Below, in pieces: positions 49,102-58,016 of a DNA stretch of 64,000 nucleotides (its first letter is position 1; every line of letters begins with the position of its first letter). The position numbers and the translations under genes are program-made. The notes beneath the pieces are model-generated. The model was not told where the DNA came from. It did no database searches and was given only the letters and a program-made list of their open reading frames with translations. Source of the stretch: Xanthomonas arboricola pv. populi (GTDB lineage Bacteria; Pseudomonadota; Gammaproteobacteria; Xanthomonadales; Xanthomonadaceae); NCBI RefSeq assembly GCF_002939945.1, contig NZ_MDEB01000002.1:186001-250000 (forward strand). The letters are read 5' to 3'.

Positions 49102-50231
49102 GAGCGTTTCCCGTCGCTGCCGGTCGCAGGTGCCGCAGCCGCAACCGGCTTGCGATCGGGCTGGCCGATGACCTGCACCGCGGTGCCATCGCGCAGTGCC
49201 ACCTTGCCAGCGGTGACCACCTGGTCGCCTTCCTTCAGGCCTTGCCGCACTTCCAGCCACGGACCTTCGGCATAACCGAGTTTCACCGGCACCCGGCTGG
49301 CCTTGCCGTTGCGCACCACGAACACCGCCGGCTCGCCATCGTCCAGCAGCGCCAGGCGCGGGATCACCAACGCGTCCTTGCGCTGGTCGTAGTCGATGCG
49401 GATGCGCCCGAACATGCCCGGCTGCAGCGCTTCGGCGCCCTGGCCGAACGCACAGATCACCCGGAAGGTGCCGCTGCCCGAATCCACCACCGGCGCGATG
49501 CGATCGACTTTGCCGATGAACTGCTGGCCGGGCAAGGCATCGGCCAGCAAGGTCACCGGCTGGCCGGATTTGAGCGTGGCCAATTCGCGCTCGGGCACAT
49601 TGAGCGTGGCTTCCAGCTGCGAGTCGTCGACGATGCGGAAGATCGGCGTGTTGATCTGCACGAAGTTGCCGGTCTTGATCGAGCGCGAGGCGATCACCCC
49701 GGAAATCGGCGCCTGCACCGTGGTGTAGGACAGTTCCAGCGATGCCAGGCGGTGCTGCGCGCGGCTGTTTTCGACATCGAACTTGAGCTGGTCGACATCG
49801 GCGGCACTGACCAATTGCTGCCCCACCAACTGGGTGGCACGGCGGTAGCTGTTTTCCAGCTTGCGCAGCTGCGCTTCGCTTTGCGCCACCGCCAGATGCG
49901 CGCGGTCCGGATCCAGGCGGACCAGCGCCTGGCCCGCGGACACCTTCTGCCCCTCTTCCACCATCACCGCCAGCGCCACGCCGGAGGTCTTTGCCACCAC
50001 CTGTGCTTCGGCACGCGGCTCCAGTGCGGCGGTGCCGATATAGCTGGCCGCCACCGCACGGCGTGCGGCCTTGGCAATTTCCACCGGCACCGCGTCGACG
50101 CTCTTCTTTTCCTCGGCCGCCTTGGCCTCGCCATCTCCGGCCTTGCAACCGCCCAGCAACAAACTTGTGGTGATCAACAGTGCCGCGGCGCAGGTTCCGC
50201 TGCGGCCGGGCAAAAAGGAGAGTGGCGACAT
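49098..50231 (-). CDS. RND periplasmic adaptor lipoprotein (MFP)
   Basis: A 377-residue membrane-fusion protein. The signal peptide ends in lipobox LLLGGC, so it is lipid-anchored. The barrel-sandwich/lipoyl halves (VEEGQKVSAGQALVRLDP; VQAPISGVIASRSIKTGNFVQ) flank a coiled-coil hairpin (about 120-165). It links one or both RND pumps to an outer-membrane channel; no such channel gene is in the window. It is the first gene of the three-gene operon. Confidence 0.92.
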   Translation of the reverse strand: MSPLSFLPGRSGTCAAALLITTSLLLGGCKAGDGEAKAAEEKKSVDAVPVEIAKAARRAVAASYIGTAALEPRAEAQVVAKTSGVALAVMVEEGQKVSAGQALVRLDPDRAHLAVAQSEAQLRKLENSYRRATQLVGQQLVSAADVDQLKFDVENSRAQHRLASLELSYTTVQAPISGVIASRSIKTGNFVQINTPIFRIVDDSQLEATLNVPERELATLKSGQPVTLLADALPGQQFIGKVDRIAPVVDSGSGTFRVICAFGQGAEALQPGMFGRIRIDYDQRKDALVIPRLALLDDGEPAVFVVRNGKASRVPVKLGYAEGPWLEVRQGLKEGDQVVTAGKVALRDGTAVQVIGQPDRKPVAAAAPATGSDGKRS

Positions 50232-50435
50232 CGTCGTGTCCTAGTGGATGCGTGAACAGGTGTTGTAGGCAAGTAGACCACCAGGACGATGACGTCGCCA
50301 ATGCGCCAAAGGTCATGGTCCGTTCAAGTTCGCCTATTCACCCCGTTTGCGCGGGGCCAAATCGCAGGCATACTCGGACCGGTTCCGTCATGCCCCCACG
50401 TGCGGACGTTCAATCAGTCTTCCGGATACGAAACC

Positions 50436-50828
50436 ATGCGCCCGCAGCCGCTCGCCGCTTGTCTCGCTCTGGTCGTCTTCCTGCCGTTTGGGGGCGCATC
50501 AGCGACACCGTCAGTCCCACCAGCCGCACCCGCCACGCCTGCGCCCGCTGCGGTGGCAACCACACCCGCAGCGCTCACCGGCAACCCGTCCAACGGCCGC
50601 TTGCTGGCCTATACCTGTCAGGGTTGCCACGGCGTCACCGGCTACAAGAACGCCTATCCCAGTTATCGCGTGCCCAAGATCGGCGGCCAGTCCAGTCAGT
50701 ATCTGACCCAGGCGCTGACCGAGTACCGCCAGGGCAAACGCAAGCATCCCACCATGCAAGCGCAGGCGCAGAGCTTTTCCGAGCAGGACATCGCCGACAT
50801 CTCCGCCTACCTGTCCACCCTCAAATAA
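50436..50828 (+). CDS. Class I c-type cytochrome, periplasmic
   Basis: A 130-residue protein with a signal peptide (MRPQPLAACLALVVFLPFGGASA), a Pro/Ala-rich linker, then one heme domain with C-Q-G-C-H and a later Met ligand candidate in HPTMQAQAQSFSEQDIADISAYL. The fold resembles c4/c553 cytochromes. ATG 50436 is chosen because it begins the signal peptide. Eight bases separate it from the next cytochrome gene. Electron partners are unknown. Confidence 0.88.
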   Translation: MRPQPLAACLALVVFLPFGGASATPSVPPAAPATPAPAAVATTPAALTGNPSNGRLLAYTCQGCHGVTGYKNAYPSYRVPKIGGQSSQYLTQALTEYRQGKRKHPTMQAQAQSFSEQDIADISAYLSTLK

Positions 50829-50836
50829 GCGCCCAC

Positions 50837-51298
50837 ATGCCGAACGCCCTGCACGCTCCGCGTCTAGCCATCGTCCTGGTCGCTGCCCTGATGGTGGCGG
50901 CCTGCTCCCAATCCCAGGTGGAGTCCACCGATCGTTCCGCTGGCGATGCCGGCCACGCCAGCGGCGAACATGGCTCCGGTTCGTCCGCCGGGCTGCCGAC
51001 CGGGCGCGCCGACGCCGGCGACAAGCTGGCACACGCGAAAGGCAAGGCCACCGGCCAGAGCTGCATCGATTGCCACGGCGCCGACGGCAACGCACCCATC
51101 GACCCCAGCTATCCCAAGCTCGGCGGCCAGTACGGCGACTATCTTGCGCACGCCTTGCAGGCCTACCGCAGCGGCGATCGCCAGCACCCGCTGATGACGG
51201 CACAGGCCACGGCGCTGAGCGATCAGGACATTGCCGATTTGGCCGCCTACTTCGGCACACGGCAGACGCAGCTGCGCGACCTGCACGGTGTCAACTGA
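50837..51298 (+). CDS. Class I c-type cytochrome, lipoprotein
   Basis: A 153-residue lipoprotein (signal ending MVAACSQ) with a disordered Ser/Gly/His linker (residues about 22-55) and one heme domain, C-I-D-C-H near residue 76, with HPLMTAQATALSDQDIADLAAYF. The domain is clearly related to that of the preceding gene, so the two arose by duplication or represent a split di-heme c4. It is probably membrane-tethered in the periplasm. Confidence 0.88.
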   Translation: MPNALHAPRLAIVLVAALMVAACSQSQVESTDRSAGDAGHASGEHGSGSSAGLPTGRADAGDKLAHAKGKATGQSCIDCHGADGNAPIDPSYPKLGGQYGDYLAHALQAYRSGDRQHPLMTAQATALSDQDIADLAAYFGTRQTQLRDLHGVN

Positions 51299-51355
51299 GC
51301 GCAGACGCGCACTGTGCCCCGCGCACGCTGCGTCTCATTCGGAATGAAAAAGCAC

Positions 51356-51384
51356 TTGCGCGAACATTAACAGGCCGCTATCAT
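51356..51384 (+). promoter_or_regulatory. Promoter of the first tRNA-Ala/Glu unit
   Basis: TTGCGC (51356-51361) and TATCAT (51379-51384) are 17 bp apart, 17 bp upstream of tRNA-Ala. Confidence 0.6.
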
Positions 51385-51401
51385 TTCGTTCTCAGTTTCG
51401 T

Positions 51402-51477
51402 GGGGCCATAGCTCAGCTGGGAGAGCGCCTGCATGGCATGCAGGAGGTCGGCGGTTCGATCCCGCCTGGCTCCACCA
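51402..51477 (+). tRNA. tRNA-Ala (GGC), copy 1
   Basis: A 76 nt tRNA with encoded CCA. The acceptor GGGGCCA/TGGCTCC contains the G3-U70 pair that identifies tRNA-Ala. The anticodon loop ATGGCAT gives GGC. Confidence 0.97.
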
Positions 51478-51522
51478 CTCCTGGCTTAGGCCGTCAGGAT
51501 GACAACTCGGGTTTTGATACGC

Positions 51523-51598
51523 GTCCCCATCGTCTAGAGGCCTAGGACACCACCCTTTCACGGTGGACACCGGGGTTCGAATCCCCGTGGGGACGCCA
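51523..51598 (+). tRNA. tRNA-Glu (UUC), copy 1
   Basis: A 76 nt tRNA with encoded CCA, starting GTCCCCATCGTCTAGAGG. The anticodon loop CTTTCAC gives UUC. Confidence 0.97.
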
Positions 51599-51607
51599 AT
51601 CATCTGA

Positions 51608-51636
51608 AAGCCCCGGCACTGCCGGGGCTTTTTTTT
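51608..51636 (+). terminator. Terminator of tRNA-Ala/Glu unit 1
   Basis: AAGCCCCGGC-ACT-GCCGGGGCTT, a perfect 10 bp stem, is followed by a T-run. It lies 9 bases after tRNA-Glu. Confidence 0.95.
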
Positions 51637-52057
51637 GCGTGTTTTTCAGCATCGATTGCGTGCGCGGTGATTTGCGCACGACGCTCCTGGTGTGGCGTGT
51701 CGATCTGTCGATATCGATGACGCAACCGCTCCGCATCATCGCAGTGCGACTTGGACCTTTGCACCGCATCTGCTGCGGTTGCCAGCACCGCTACGCGCAG
51801 GGCGTCGAAAGCAGACGCAGCATGTTGCGATGCTGATCGACTCTTGCGCGAAGACTGTCGCACCTGAGCAGCCCGTGGAAGGACGTCACAGCCACTGCAT
51901 CGTCAGTCTCTATGCCATCAAGCCATCGCCCCTATAGACGACACTGCGATTGATCAGTCTGCGACGCGCGAACGCATCGACTGCTTGCGAAGGCAGGCGC
52001 CATGTCGATCGATGCCGCTGGCGAATCCGTCGAGCAAACTTTTTTTGCACGCACCAC
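51637..52057. other. Gene-free interval between the two tRNA units
   Basis: I see no gene, repeat of the flanking tRNAs, or strong hairpin in these 421 bases. Short open frames on both strands lack ribosome sites and recognisable sequence. Confidence 0.5.
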
Positions 52058-52086
52058 TTCCCAAGCGTCATCGATGTCGCTATGAT
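52058..52086 (+). promoter_or_regulatory. Promoter of the second tRNA-Ala/Glu unit
   Basis: TTCCCA (52058-52063, 4 of 6) and TATGAT (52081-52086, 5 of 6) are 17 bp apart. A GC-rich discriminator (CGCCGGC) follows, as in stringently controlled stable-RNA promoters. Confidence 0.6.
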
Positions 52087-52105
52087 CGCCGGCTCGCAGC
52101 ATCGT

Positions 52106-52181
52106 GGGGCCATAGCTCAGCTGGGAGAGCGCCTGCATGGCATGCAGGAGGTCGGCGGTTCGATCCCGCCTGGCTCCACCA
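52106..52181 (+). tRNA. tRNA-Ala (GGC), copy 2
   Basis: It is identical in sequence to copy 1 at 51402-51477, with encoded CCA and anticodon GGC. Confidence 0.97.
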
Positions 52182-52230
52182 AAATTCCCGACATAGGCCG
52201 TCTGGAATCTACAACCAGGTTTTGATACGC

Positions 52231-52306
52231 GTCCCCATCGTCTAGAGGCCTAGGACACCACCCTTTCACGGTGGACACCGGGGTTCGAATCCCCGTGGGG
52301 ACGCCA
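52231..52306 (+). tRNA. tRNA-Glu (UUC), copy 2
   Basis: It is identical to copy 1 at 51523-51598. The spacer from tRNA-Ala ends in the same GTTTTGATACGC as in unit 1 but differs elsewhere. Confidence 0.97.
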
Positions 52307-52315
52307 ATCATCTAA

Positions 52316-52344
52316 AAGCCTCGGCATTGCCGGGGCTTTTTTTT
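52316..52344 (+). terminator. Terminator of tRNA-Ala/Glu unit 2
   Basis: AAGCCTCGGC-ATT-GCCGGGGCTT (one U-G wobble) is followed by a T-run. It is a diverged copy of the unit 1 terminator in the same position. Confidence 0.94.
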
Positions 52345-52517
52345 GCCTGAAATTCAGGGGCGCCCTGTTCTACCGCAGGCAGTCGGTGGCGACACGACGC
52401 GCACGCAGCGTGTTACTCCATCCACTGCCCGCGTGCACGCGGATCGAGCATGGAGCGGGCGCACTCGATGACACACTTATCCCGCTACCAAATCGAACAA
52501 ATCCGCACAACGATGCA

Positions 52518-52694
52518 TCAGGTCTGCCCGTCATCCAGCGCCTTGCGGCCTTCGTGCGTGAGATCGATATCGCCGTCTTCGGCCTGTGTCGCATAGCCGG
52601 CGCGCACCGCCCAGTTGGCCTCTTCGTCGGCGACCGGCGTGGTGTCGTGGATGTTGCGCAGAATGCGCAGTTGCTGCGAGGAATCAAAGTCCAT
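52518..52694 (-). CDS. Small conserved-looking hypothetical protein
   Basis: A 58-residue acidic protein starting MDFDSSQQLRILRNIHDTTPVADEEANWAVRAGYA. AGGTGG lies 5 bases before ATG 52694, which decides this start over a longer frame (95 codons, from 52805). No domain recognised, no membrane segment. The orderly composition (DTTPVADEEANWAV, DGDIDLTHEGRKALDD) looks protein-like rather than random and may be a small winged-helix-like fragment. The flanks on both sides (52345-52517 and 52695-52987) show no gene. Confidence 0.6.
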   Translation of the reverse strand: MDFDSSQQLRILRNIHDTTPVADEEANWAVRAGYATQAEDGDIDLTHEGRKALDDGQT

Positions 52695-52987
52695 GAAAGC
52701 CACCTGCTTGAAAGAGCTTTCCAAGGTACGCACCGCGCGTGATGGCTGCGTGCCTGCAGGGACAAGGCGGCAACCCGAGCGCATCTCGCCAGAATTTTTC
52801 GGCAACCACGCATCATCGATGCGAGCCAGTGGAGCACGCCGCTATGCGAGGAAGAAGCTAACTTCGCCGCGCCAACTGCTGCGCCACGTCGACGACACAA
52901 CGCCCCCATTGCTGACGGCAATGCTCAGGCGCGGCGATGCGACAGCCGGCAGACGTTCGCCTGTTCCGGCACGACTGTCGAGCGCGC

Positions 52988-53024
52988 AAAAGAAAAGCCC
53001 CTCTGGATATCGCCAGAAGGGCTT
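52988..53024 (-). terminator. Terminator of tRNA-Leu(CAA)
   Basis: On the minus strand AAGCCCTTCTGG-CGATAT-CCAGAGGGGCTT (one wobble) is followed by TTCTTTT. It lies 19 bases after the tRNA 3' end. Confidence 0.9.
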
Positions 53025-53043
53025 GGCTTGTACTGCTACATCC

Positions 53044-53130
53044 TGGTGCCGAAGGTGGGACTCGAACCCACACGCTTTTAAGGGCGGCGGATTTTGAATC
53101 CGCTGCGTCTACCGATTCCGCCACTTCGGC
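53044..53130 (-). tRNA. tRNA-Leu (CAA)
   Basis: An 87 nt type II tRNA with encoded CCA. The acceptor is GCCGAAG/CTTCGGC, the anticodon loop TTCAAAA gives CAA, and it has a long variable arm. Confidence 0.97.
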
Positions 53131-53269
53131 GTGGCCGCGCAGTATAGCGACTTGCGCATGAAACGAACAGTGTCAGAACGCGCCTGACGAATTCAGGTGC
53201 AGGCGGAGTCGTCAGCGCCGCGGTGCGGCAGTGTCGATATACTGGCCGACTTAGGTGAAGGAGTAAGCA

Positions 53270-53650
53270 ATGTCGGTGTTGCGTGGACTTCGGGTGCTGG
53301 TGGTCGAGAACGACCAGATGAATGCCATGCTGCTCGACCTGCAGCTCGTCCAGGCTGGCGCAGTCGTGCTGGGTCCGGTCGCAGAGGTCGCACAAGCGCT
53401 GACGCTGATCAAGACCGATGCGCCGGAGATCGCAGTGCTCGACTACCGTCTCGGCAATGGCGAGACCAGCGAGCCGGTCGCCCGACTGTTGTCGGAGCGC
53501 GGGATTCCGTTCGTGCTGGCCACCGGTGTTGCCGGTGGCACCATCCCCGGCGGCTTCGAACGCGGCGTGATCCTGACCAAGCCTTACCTGTCCGAAGAAC
53601 TGATCGGCGCGCTGTCCAGGGCACGGCAACTGAGCGGTGCCGACAGCTAA
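53270..53650 (+). CDS. Stand-alone receiver-domain protein
   Basis: A 126-residue single receiver domain with phospho-acceptor D58 (AVLDYRL), T/S-site in LATG (T85) and K104 (LTKPY). The usual acidic pair is E14-N15 (VVENDQ), so metal binding may differ. GAAGGAG lies 7 bases before the ATG. It is followed 203 bp later by a hybrid kinase on the same strand and could be its phosphotransfer partner or sink (inference). Confidence 0.88.
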   Translation: MSVLRGLRVLVVENDQMNAMLLDLQLVQAGAVVLGPVAEVAQALTLIKTDAPEIAVLDYRLGNGETSEPVARLLSERGIPFVLATGVAGGTIPGGFERGVILTKPYLSEELIGALSRARQLSGADS

Positions 53651-53853
53651 GCGCGACCGCCCACCGGTGTGTCGCCAGCATGCGGGCGTAGTCGATATCC
53701 GGCCCCCTTCTGTAACCAATCACACCTGCTGCCTGCATGCCTGCCGCGCTTAACGCAGACCGTTCGCGCGGCCGTGCCGGTTGCCGCAACCCCTCGATCA
53801 CGGCCCGCTTGCCACTAGAATCGTGCATCCAGGCATGATGGGCAGGTCACCCA

Positions 53854-56800
53854 ATGGATATCGCCGTGTCGCCGTTTGCCGGTCTGTTGCCGGAGACGTG
53901 CGAGACAGCCGGATTGTTGCTGTCGTCGTCCGCATGCGTCACCGATCCGCTGCTGCGCGACAGCCAGGCGCTGCGTACGGCGCTTTCGGTGTGCCTGCAT
54001 GCGCGGGTTCCGATGCTGCTGGTCTGGGGCGACCAGTGGCGCTGCATCTACAACGATGCCTGCGTCGCGCTGCTGGGCGAACGCCACCCGGCAGCATTCG
54101 GCCAGCCATTGGCGGAACTTGCAGACAGCGTTGAAGCCGGCCACACCTATGCCGATGCGCGTGCAGCATTGACGCTGTCGGCGTGGTCCTGCAGTCCGGT
54201 CCTGCATGCCGGCGAACGTCTGGGCATGCTGTATGTCGCCCGCACGCCCGCCCCCGCTGCAGGGCCGACTCGTCGCGAGGCCCCGCCCGCAGCGGTGCCC
54301 ACCTCGCTCGACCAGTCGCCGGCCTTCATGGCGGTGCTGCGTGGGCCCAGCTACATCATCGAAAGCGCGAATCAACGCTTCCACGAGCTGGTCGGCCAGC
54401 GTCCGTTGCTTGGCCATCCATTGCTCGAGGCGATGCCGGAAATCGCCGACCAGGGCTATCTCGAGCTGCTCGATGAGGTGCGACGCAGCGGCCGTCCTTT
54501 CATCGGCGAATCGATGTCCGCCTATCTGCAGCGCACGCCCGGCAATGCGCTCGATCAGACCTTCGTGGATTTCCTGTATCAGCCGATGCGCGAGCGCGAT
54601 GGCCGCATCGACGCAATCCTGGTGCACGGATTCGATGTCACCCAGCAACGCAGCATGGCAAGTCGCGACAGTTTCTTGCTGATGCTCGAAGACGCGCTGC
54701 AAAACGTCTCCGATCCGCGTCAGATCATCGATACCAGCGTGCGACTGCTGGGCGAACACCTGCAGGTCAATCGCTGCGCGTTCGGCCTGGCGGCGGCAGA
54801 CGGCAGAACCATGCATGTGATCAGCGACCATGTGCAGGATATGCCAAGCCTGCAGGGCGATTTTCCGCTGGAAGTGGCGCAAGGCTTGCGCGACGCCTTG
54901 TTGGAAAACCGCCCCTGGTTCACCACCGATGCGATGGCGCCCGGTGCGCCGGACTATGTGGCGCAGCAGTATCGACGCTCCGGCCTGCGCGCGTCGCTGG
55001 CGATTCCGCTGCACAAACACGGCCGCCTGGTTGCGGCCATCGGCGTGCATCAGCGCGCACCGCGGCGCTGGTTGCCCACCGAGATCGAACTGGTCCGCCT
55101 GGTTGCGGCGCGCTGCTGGGAGTCCATGCAACGGGCCAAGGCGCAGCAGCAACTGGCTGCCAACGAGGCGCGGCTGCGCCGACTGGCCGACACGCTGCCG
55201 CAGATCATCTTCATCGCCGACCAGGAGGGTCAGCCGCATTACTTCAATCGGCGCTGGTATGAATACACCGGACTGGATCCTGCCGACAGCCAGACCGCTG
55301 CGTGGCATCCGGCGCACACCGCCGATGGCCGGCAGCTATCCGCGCAAGCCTGGGCGCTGGCCATCGAGGGCGAGCGCGCCTACGAAATGGAGTGCGAGCT
55401 GCAACGCCACGATGGCCAGAGGCGCTGGCATCTGGCGCGCGCCCTGCCCGTGCGCGGCGACGACGGCAGCATCAGCGAGTGGATCGGCACCTACACCGAT
55501 ATCCATGACCGTCGTGCGTTCGAGCAACAGCTGCGCGAAAGCGAAGTGCGCTTCCGCGCGTTGTGCGAGACGGTACCGGCGATGATCTGGATGGCCGATG
55601 CGCAGGGCGACTGCGTGTACTGGAATCCGCGCTGGTATCACTTCACCGGGCAGGCCGAAGACCAGGCGATGGATCAGGGCTGGTGGGATGTGATGCATCC
55701 GGACGATGCCGAACGCGTGCGCCATGCGTTCGGACAGGCGTTGGCGCAACGTGGCGAGTTCCTGGCCGAGTACCGCGTGCGTCGTCACGACGGGCAATAC
55801 CGTTGGTGCATCGATACCGCGTCGCCGCACTTCGCCAGCGACGGCCGCTTCCTTGGCCACATCGGTTCGCTGACCGATATCTCCGAACGCAAGCACATCG
55901 AAGATGCCACCGCCTCCGATCGCGCCATCCTGAGCCTGATCACCACCGGCGCACCGCTACCGATGGTGTTGGACGCCATCGCATCGAGCGTGGAAGCGCG
56001 CGGCGAGATTGCGCTGTATTGCGCGGTGATGGTGCTGGATGAAGTACGCAAAACGCTGAGCTTCGGCTCGGCGCCGCATTTTCCGATCGAGTACTGCGGG
56101 CATTTCGAGGCCTCGCCGATCGGACCGAACGGGCCGCCCTGCGCGCGCTCGGCCTACCTCGGGCAGCAGGTGATCTGCCAGGACATCCAGGCAGACCCCA
56201 GCTTCGGCGACCACCACGCGATTTCGGCGGCGCTGGGCATCGTCGCCTGCTGCGTGACGCCCATCCTGGACAGCAACGCTCAGGTGCTGGGCACGCTCAA
56301 CATCTACTACGACCGCGCGCACCTGCCCTCGCTACGCGAACAGGCGATGGCGCGCTCTGCATCGCATCTGGCCGGCATCGTCATCGAGCGTACGCGCGTG
56401 GATGCCAAGCTCAAACAATCGCTGCAAGCCGAGACCGCCGCACGCAGCCAGGCCGAGCATGCCAGCCGGGTCAAGGACGAGTTTCTGGCCACGCTCAGCC
56501 ATGAATTGCGCACACCGCTCAACGCCATCCTGGGCTGGTCGCGGCTGATGCAGTCGGAGGTGTTCGAGCCGGCCAATCTGGGCAAGGGCCTGATCATCAT
56601 CGAACGCAGTGCGCGTGCGCAGACGCAGATCATCGACGACCTGCTCGACATGAGCGCGATCCTGTCCGGCAAAATCCGCCTACAGGCAGAACACTTCGAT
56701 ATCGCAGGACTGATGCGCAGTACGATGGAGTTGATGCAGCCATCTGCGCTGGCGCGCGACATCGCGCTGGAACTGGATGCACCCGACGCAGGCGAACTGT

Positions 56801-57627
56801 GGTTCTTCGGCGATGCCGGGCGCCTGCAGCAGGTGCTGACCAATCTGCTCAGCAACGCCCTCAAGTTCACCTCGCCTGGTGGCACGGTGCGGGTGGCGCT
56901 GGACATCGAGGACGAGCGGCTGCGGCTATGCGTACAGGACACCGGCATCGGGATTGCGGCCGACTTCCTGCCGCATGTGTTCGATCGCTTTCGGCAGGCC
57001 GATGCCGGCACCACGCGCCGCGTGGGTGGGCTGGGGCTGGGCTTGTCGATCTCGCGTCAGTTGGTCGATCTGCACGGCGGCAGCCTGGGGGCATCGAGTG
57101 CGGGCGAAGGCAAGGGGGCGACCTTCACCATCGTGCTGCCGTTCCAGCACGGGGTCAGCGATCTGCGCCCGGCGTCGGCCGAGTCGCTGCAGGTCGGCCC
57201 ACTGCCGAGCGATTGCCTCGGACGCCTGGATGGCGTGCGCCTGCTGCTGGTCGACGACGACCAGGATTCGCGCGAGGCGGTGGTGCAGTTCCTGATGCTT
57301 GCCGGCGCGCAGGTGCAGGCGGCCGGCTCGGTGGAGGCGGCCGAACAATGCCTGGCAGAGGCACCCTTCGATGTACTCGTCAGCGATATCGCCATGCCGG
57401 TGCGCGACGGCTACGACTTGATCCGCACGGTACGCTCCGGTCGCGCCGACCTGCCGCGACATATCCCCGCGATCGCCCTCACCGCCTATGTGCGCGAAGA
57501 AGACCGCGACCGCGCAGTAGTCGCCGGATTCGATGCGCATATGGGCAAGCCGGTGGAGCCACCCGGCCTGGTCGATCTGATCGAACGTCTGATACTGCCG
57601 ACACGCGCGGTACGCAGCGAGGCATGA
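53854..57627 (+). CDS. Hybrid sensor histidine kinase, PAS/GAF-rich
   Basis: A 1257-residue soluble hybrid kinase; no membrane helix is seen. In order: PAS-like region (about 35-130, WGDQWRCIYNDACVALLG), PAS (150-260), GAF (275-430), two PAS with PAC (440-560, 565-680), GAF (695-850), HisKA with H883 (SHELRTPLNAI), HATPase (about 985-1105: LLSNALKFTS, DTGIGI, GLGLGLSISR) and receiver (1125-1250) with D1178 (VSDIAMPV) and K in MGKPV. Multiple PAS/GAF suggest cytoplasmic cue sensing such as redox, light or ligand. No chromophore cysteine motif could be assigned. Confidence 0.92.
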   Translation: MDIAVSPFAGLLPETCETAGLLLSSSACVTDPLLRDSQALRTALSVCLHARVPMLLVWGDQWRCIYNDACVALLGERHPAAFGQPLAELADSVEAGHTYADARAALTLSAWSCSPVLHAGERLGMLYVARTPAPAAGPTRREAPPAAVPTSLDQSPAFMAVLRGPSYIIESANQRFHELVGQRPLLGHPLLEAMPEIADQGYLELLDEVRRSGRPFIGESMSAYLQRTPGNALDQTFVDFLYQPMRERDGRIDAILVHGFDVTQQRSMASRDSFLLMLEDALQNVSDPRQIIDTSVRLLGEHLQVNRCAFGLAAADGRTMHVISDHVQDMPSLQGDFPLEVAQGLRDALLENRPWFTTDAMAPGAPDYVAQQYRRSGLRASLAIPLHKHGRLVAAIGVHQRAPRRWLPTEIELVRLVAARCWESMQRAKAQQQLAANEARLRRLADTLPQIIFIADQEGQPHYFNRRWYEYTGLDPADSQTAAWHPAHTADGRQLSAQAWALAIEGERAYEMECELQRHDGQRRWHLARALPVRGDDGSISEWIGTYTDIHDRRAFEQQLRESEVRFRALCETVPAMIWMADAQGDCVYWNPRWYHFTGQAEDQAMDQGWWDVMHPDDAERVRHAFGQALAQRGEFLAEYRVRRHDGQYRWCIDTASPHFASDGRFLGHIGSLTDISERKHIEDATASDRAILSLITTGAPLPMVLDAIASSVEARGEIALYCAVMVLDEVRKTLSFGSAPHFPIEYCGHFEASPIGPNGPPCARSAYLGQQVICQDIQADPSFGDHHAISAALGIVACCVTPILDSNAQVLGTLNIYYDRAHLPSLREQAMARSASHLAGIVIERTRVDAKLKQSLQAETAARSQAEHASRVKDEFLATLSHELRTPLNAILGWSRLMQSEVFEPANLGKGLIIIERSARAQTQIIDDLLDMSAILSGKIRLQAEHFDIAGLMRSTMELMQPSALARDIALELDAPDAGELWFFGDAGRLQQVLTNLLSNALKFTSPGGTVRVALDIEDERLRLCVQDTGIGIAADFLPHVFDRFRQADAGTTRRVGGLGLGLSISRQLVDLHGGSLGASSAGEGKGATFTIVLPFQHGVSDLRPASAESLQVGPLPSDCLGRLDGVRLLLVDDDQDSREAVVQFLMLAGAQVQAAGSVEAAEQCLAEAPFDVLVSDIAMPVRDGYDLIRTVRSGRADLPRHIPAIALTAYVREEDRDRAVVAGFDAHMGKPVEPPGLVDLIERLILPTRAVRSEA

Positions 57628-57707
57628 GATCGCGCGGGAGCGGCTAATAAAACAACGTCGTCAACCATGCCCTGCTTGCAACACACACACCGACCATATT
57701 GACTGGT

Positions 57708-57809
57708 CCTTGTCCGCCCACCGTCGCGGGACCTGGAGCGGCATGGATGCCGCGCCAGAGCCTATAGGGACGTACTTGCGGCGTGTCCTGCGATGGTGGG
57801 CGGGCAAGG
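57708..57809. repeat. Large inverted repeat with an inner GCGGCA-TGGA-TGCCGC hairpin
   Basis: Arms of 20 bp (57708-57727 and 57790-57809) match at 18 of 20 positions and enclose an inner perfect hairpin at 57738-57753 whose loop on the plus strand is UGGA. It lies in the 389 bp gap between the kinase and tex, which otherwise holds no gene except a small dyad (TGCCCGGC at 57979-57986 with 58002-58009) that may end tex transcription. Confidence 0.7.
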
Positions 57810-58016
57810 GCCATGCAGCAAGGTTTCGGATCAGCCGCTGTACGACTGATCTCTCCGCATAGGCGCACCACGACGGTGAGTGGGCAGCGAACCCACAGCG
57901 AAGTTGCAGATCAGCCGCTCCAAGCGCGATCCAATCAAAGCAATAGATCCGCCGCCTTGCGAACGGATCTACCTGAACTGCCCGGCCACACAAGCACAGC
58001 AGCCGGGCAAGCAGAA

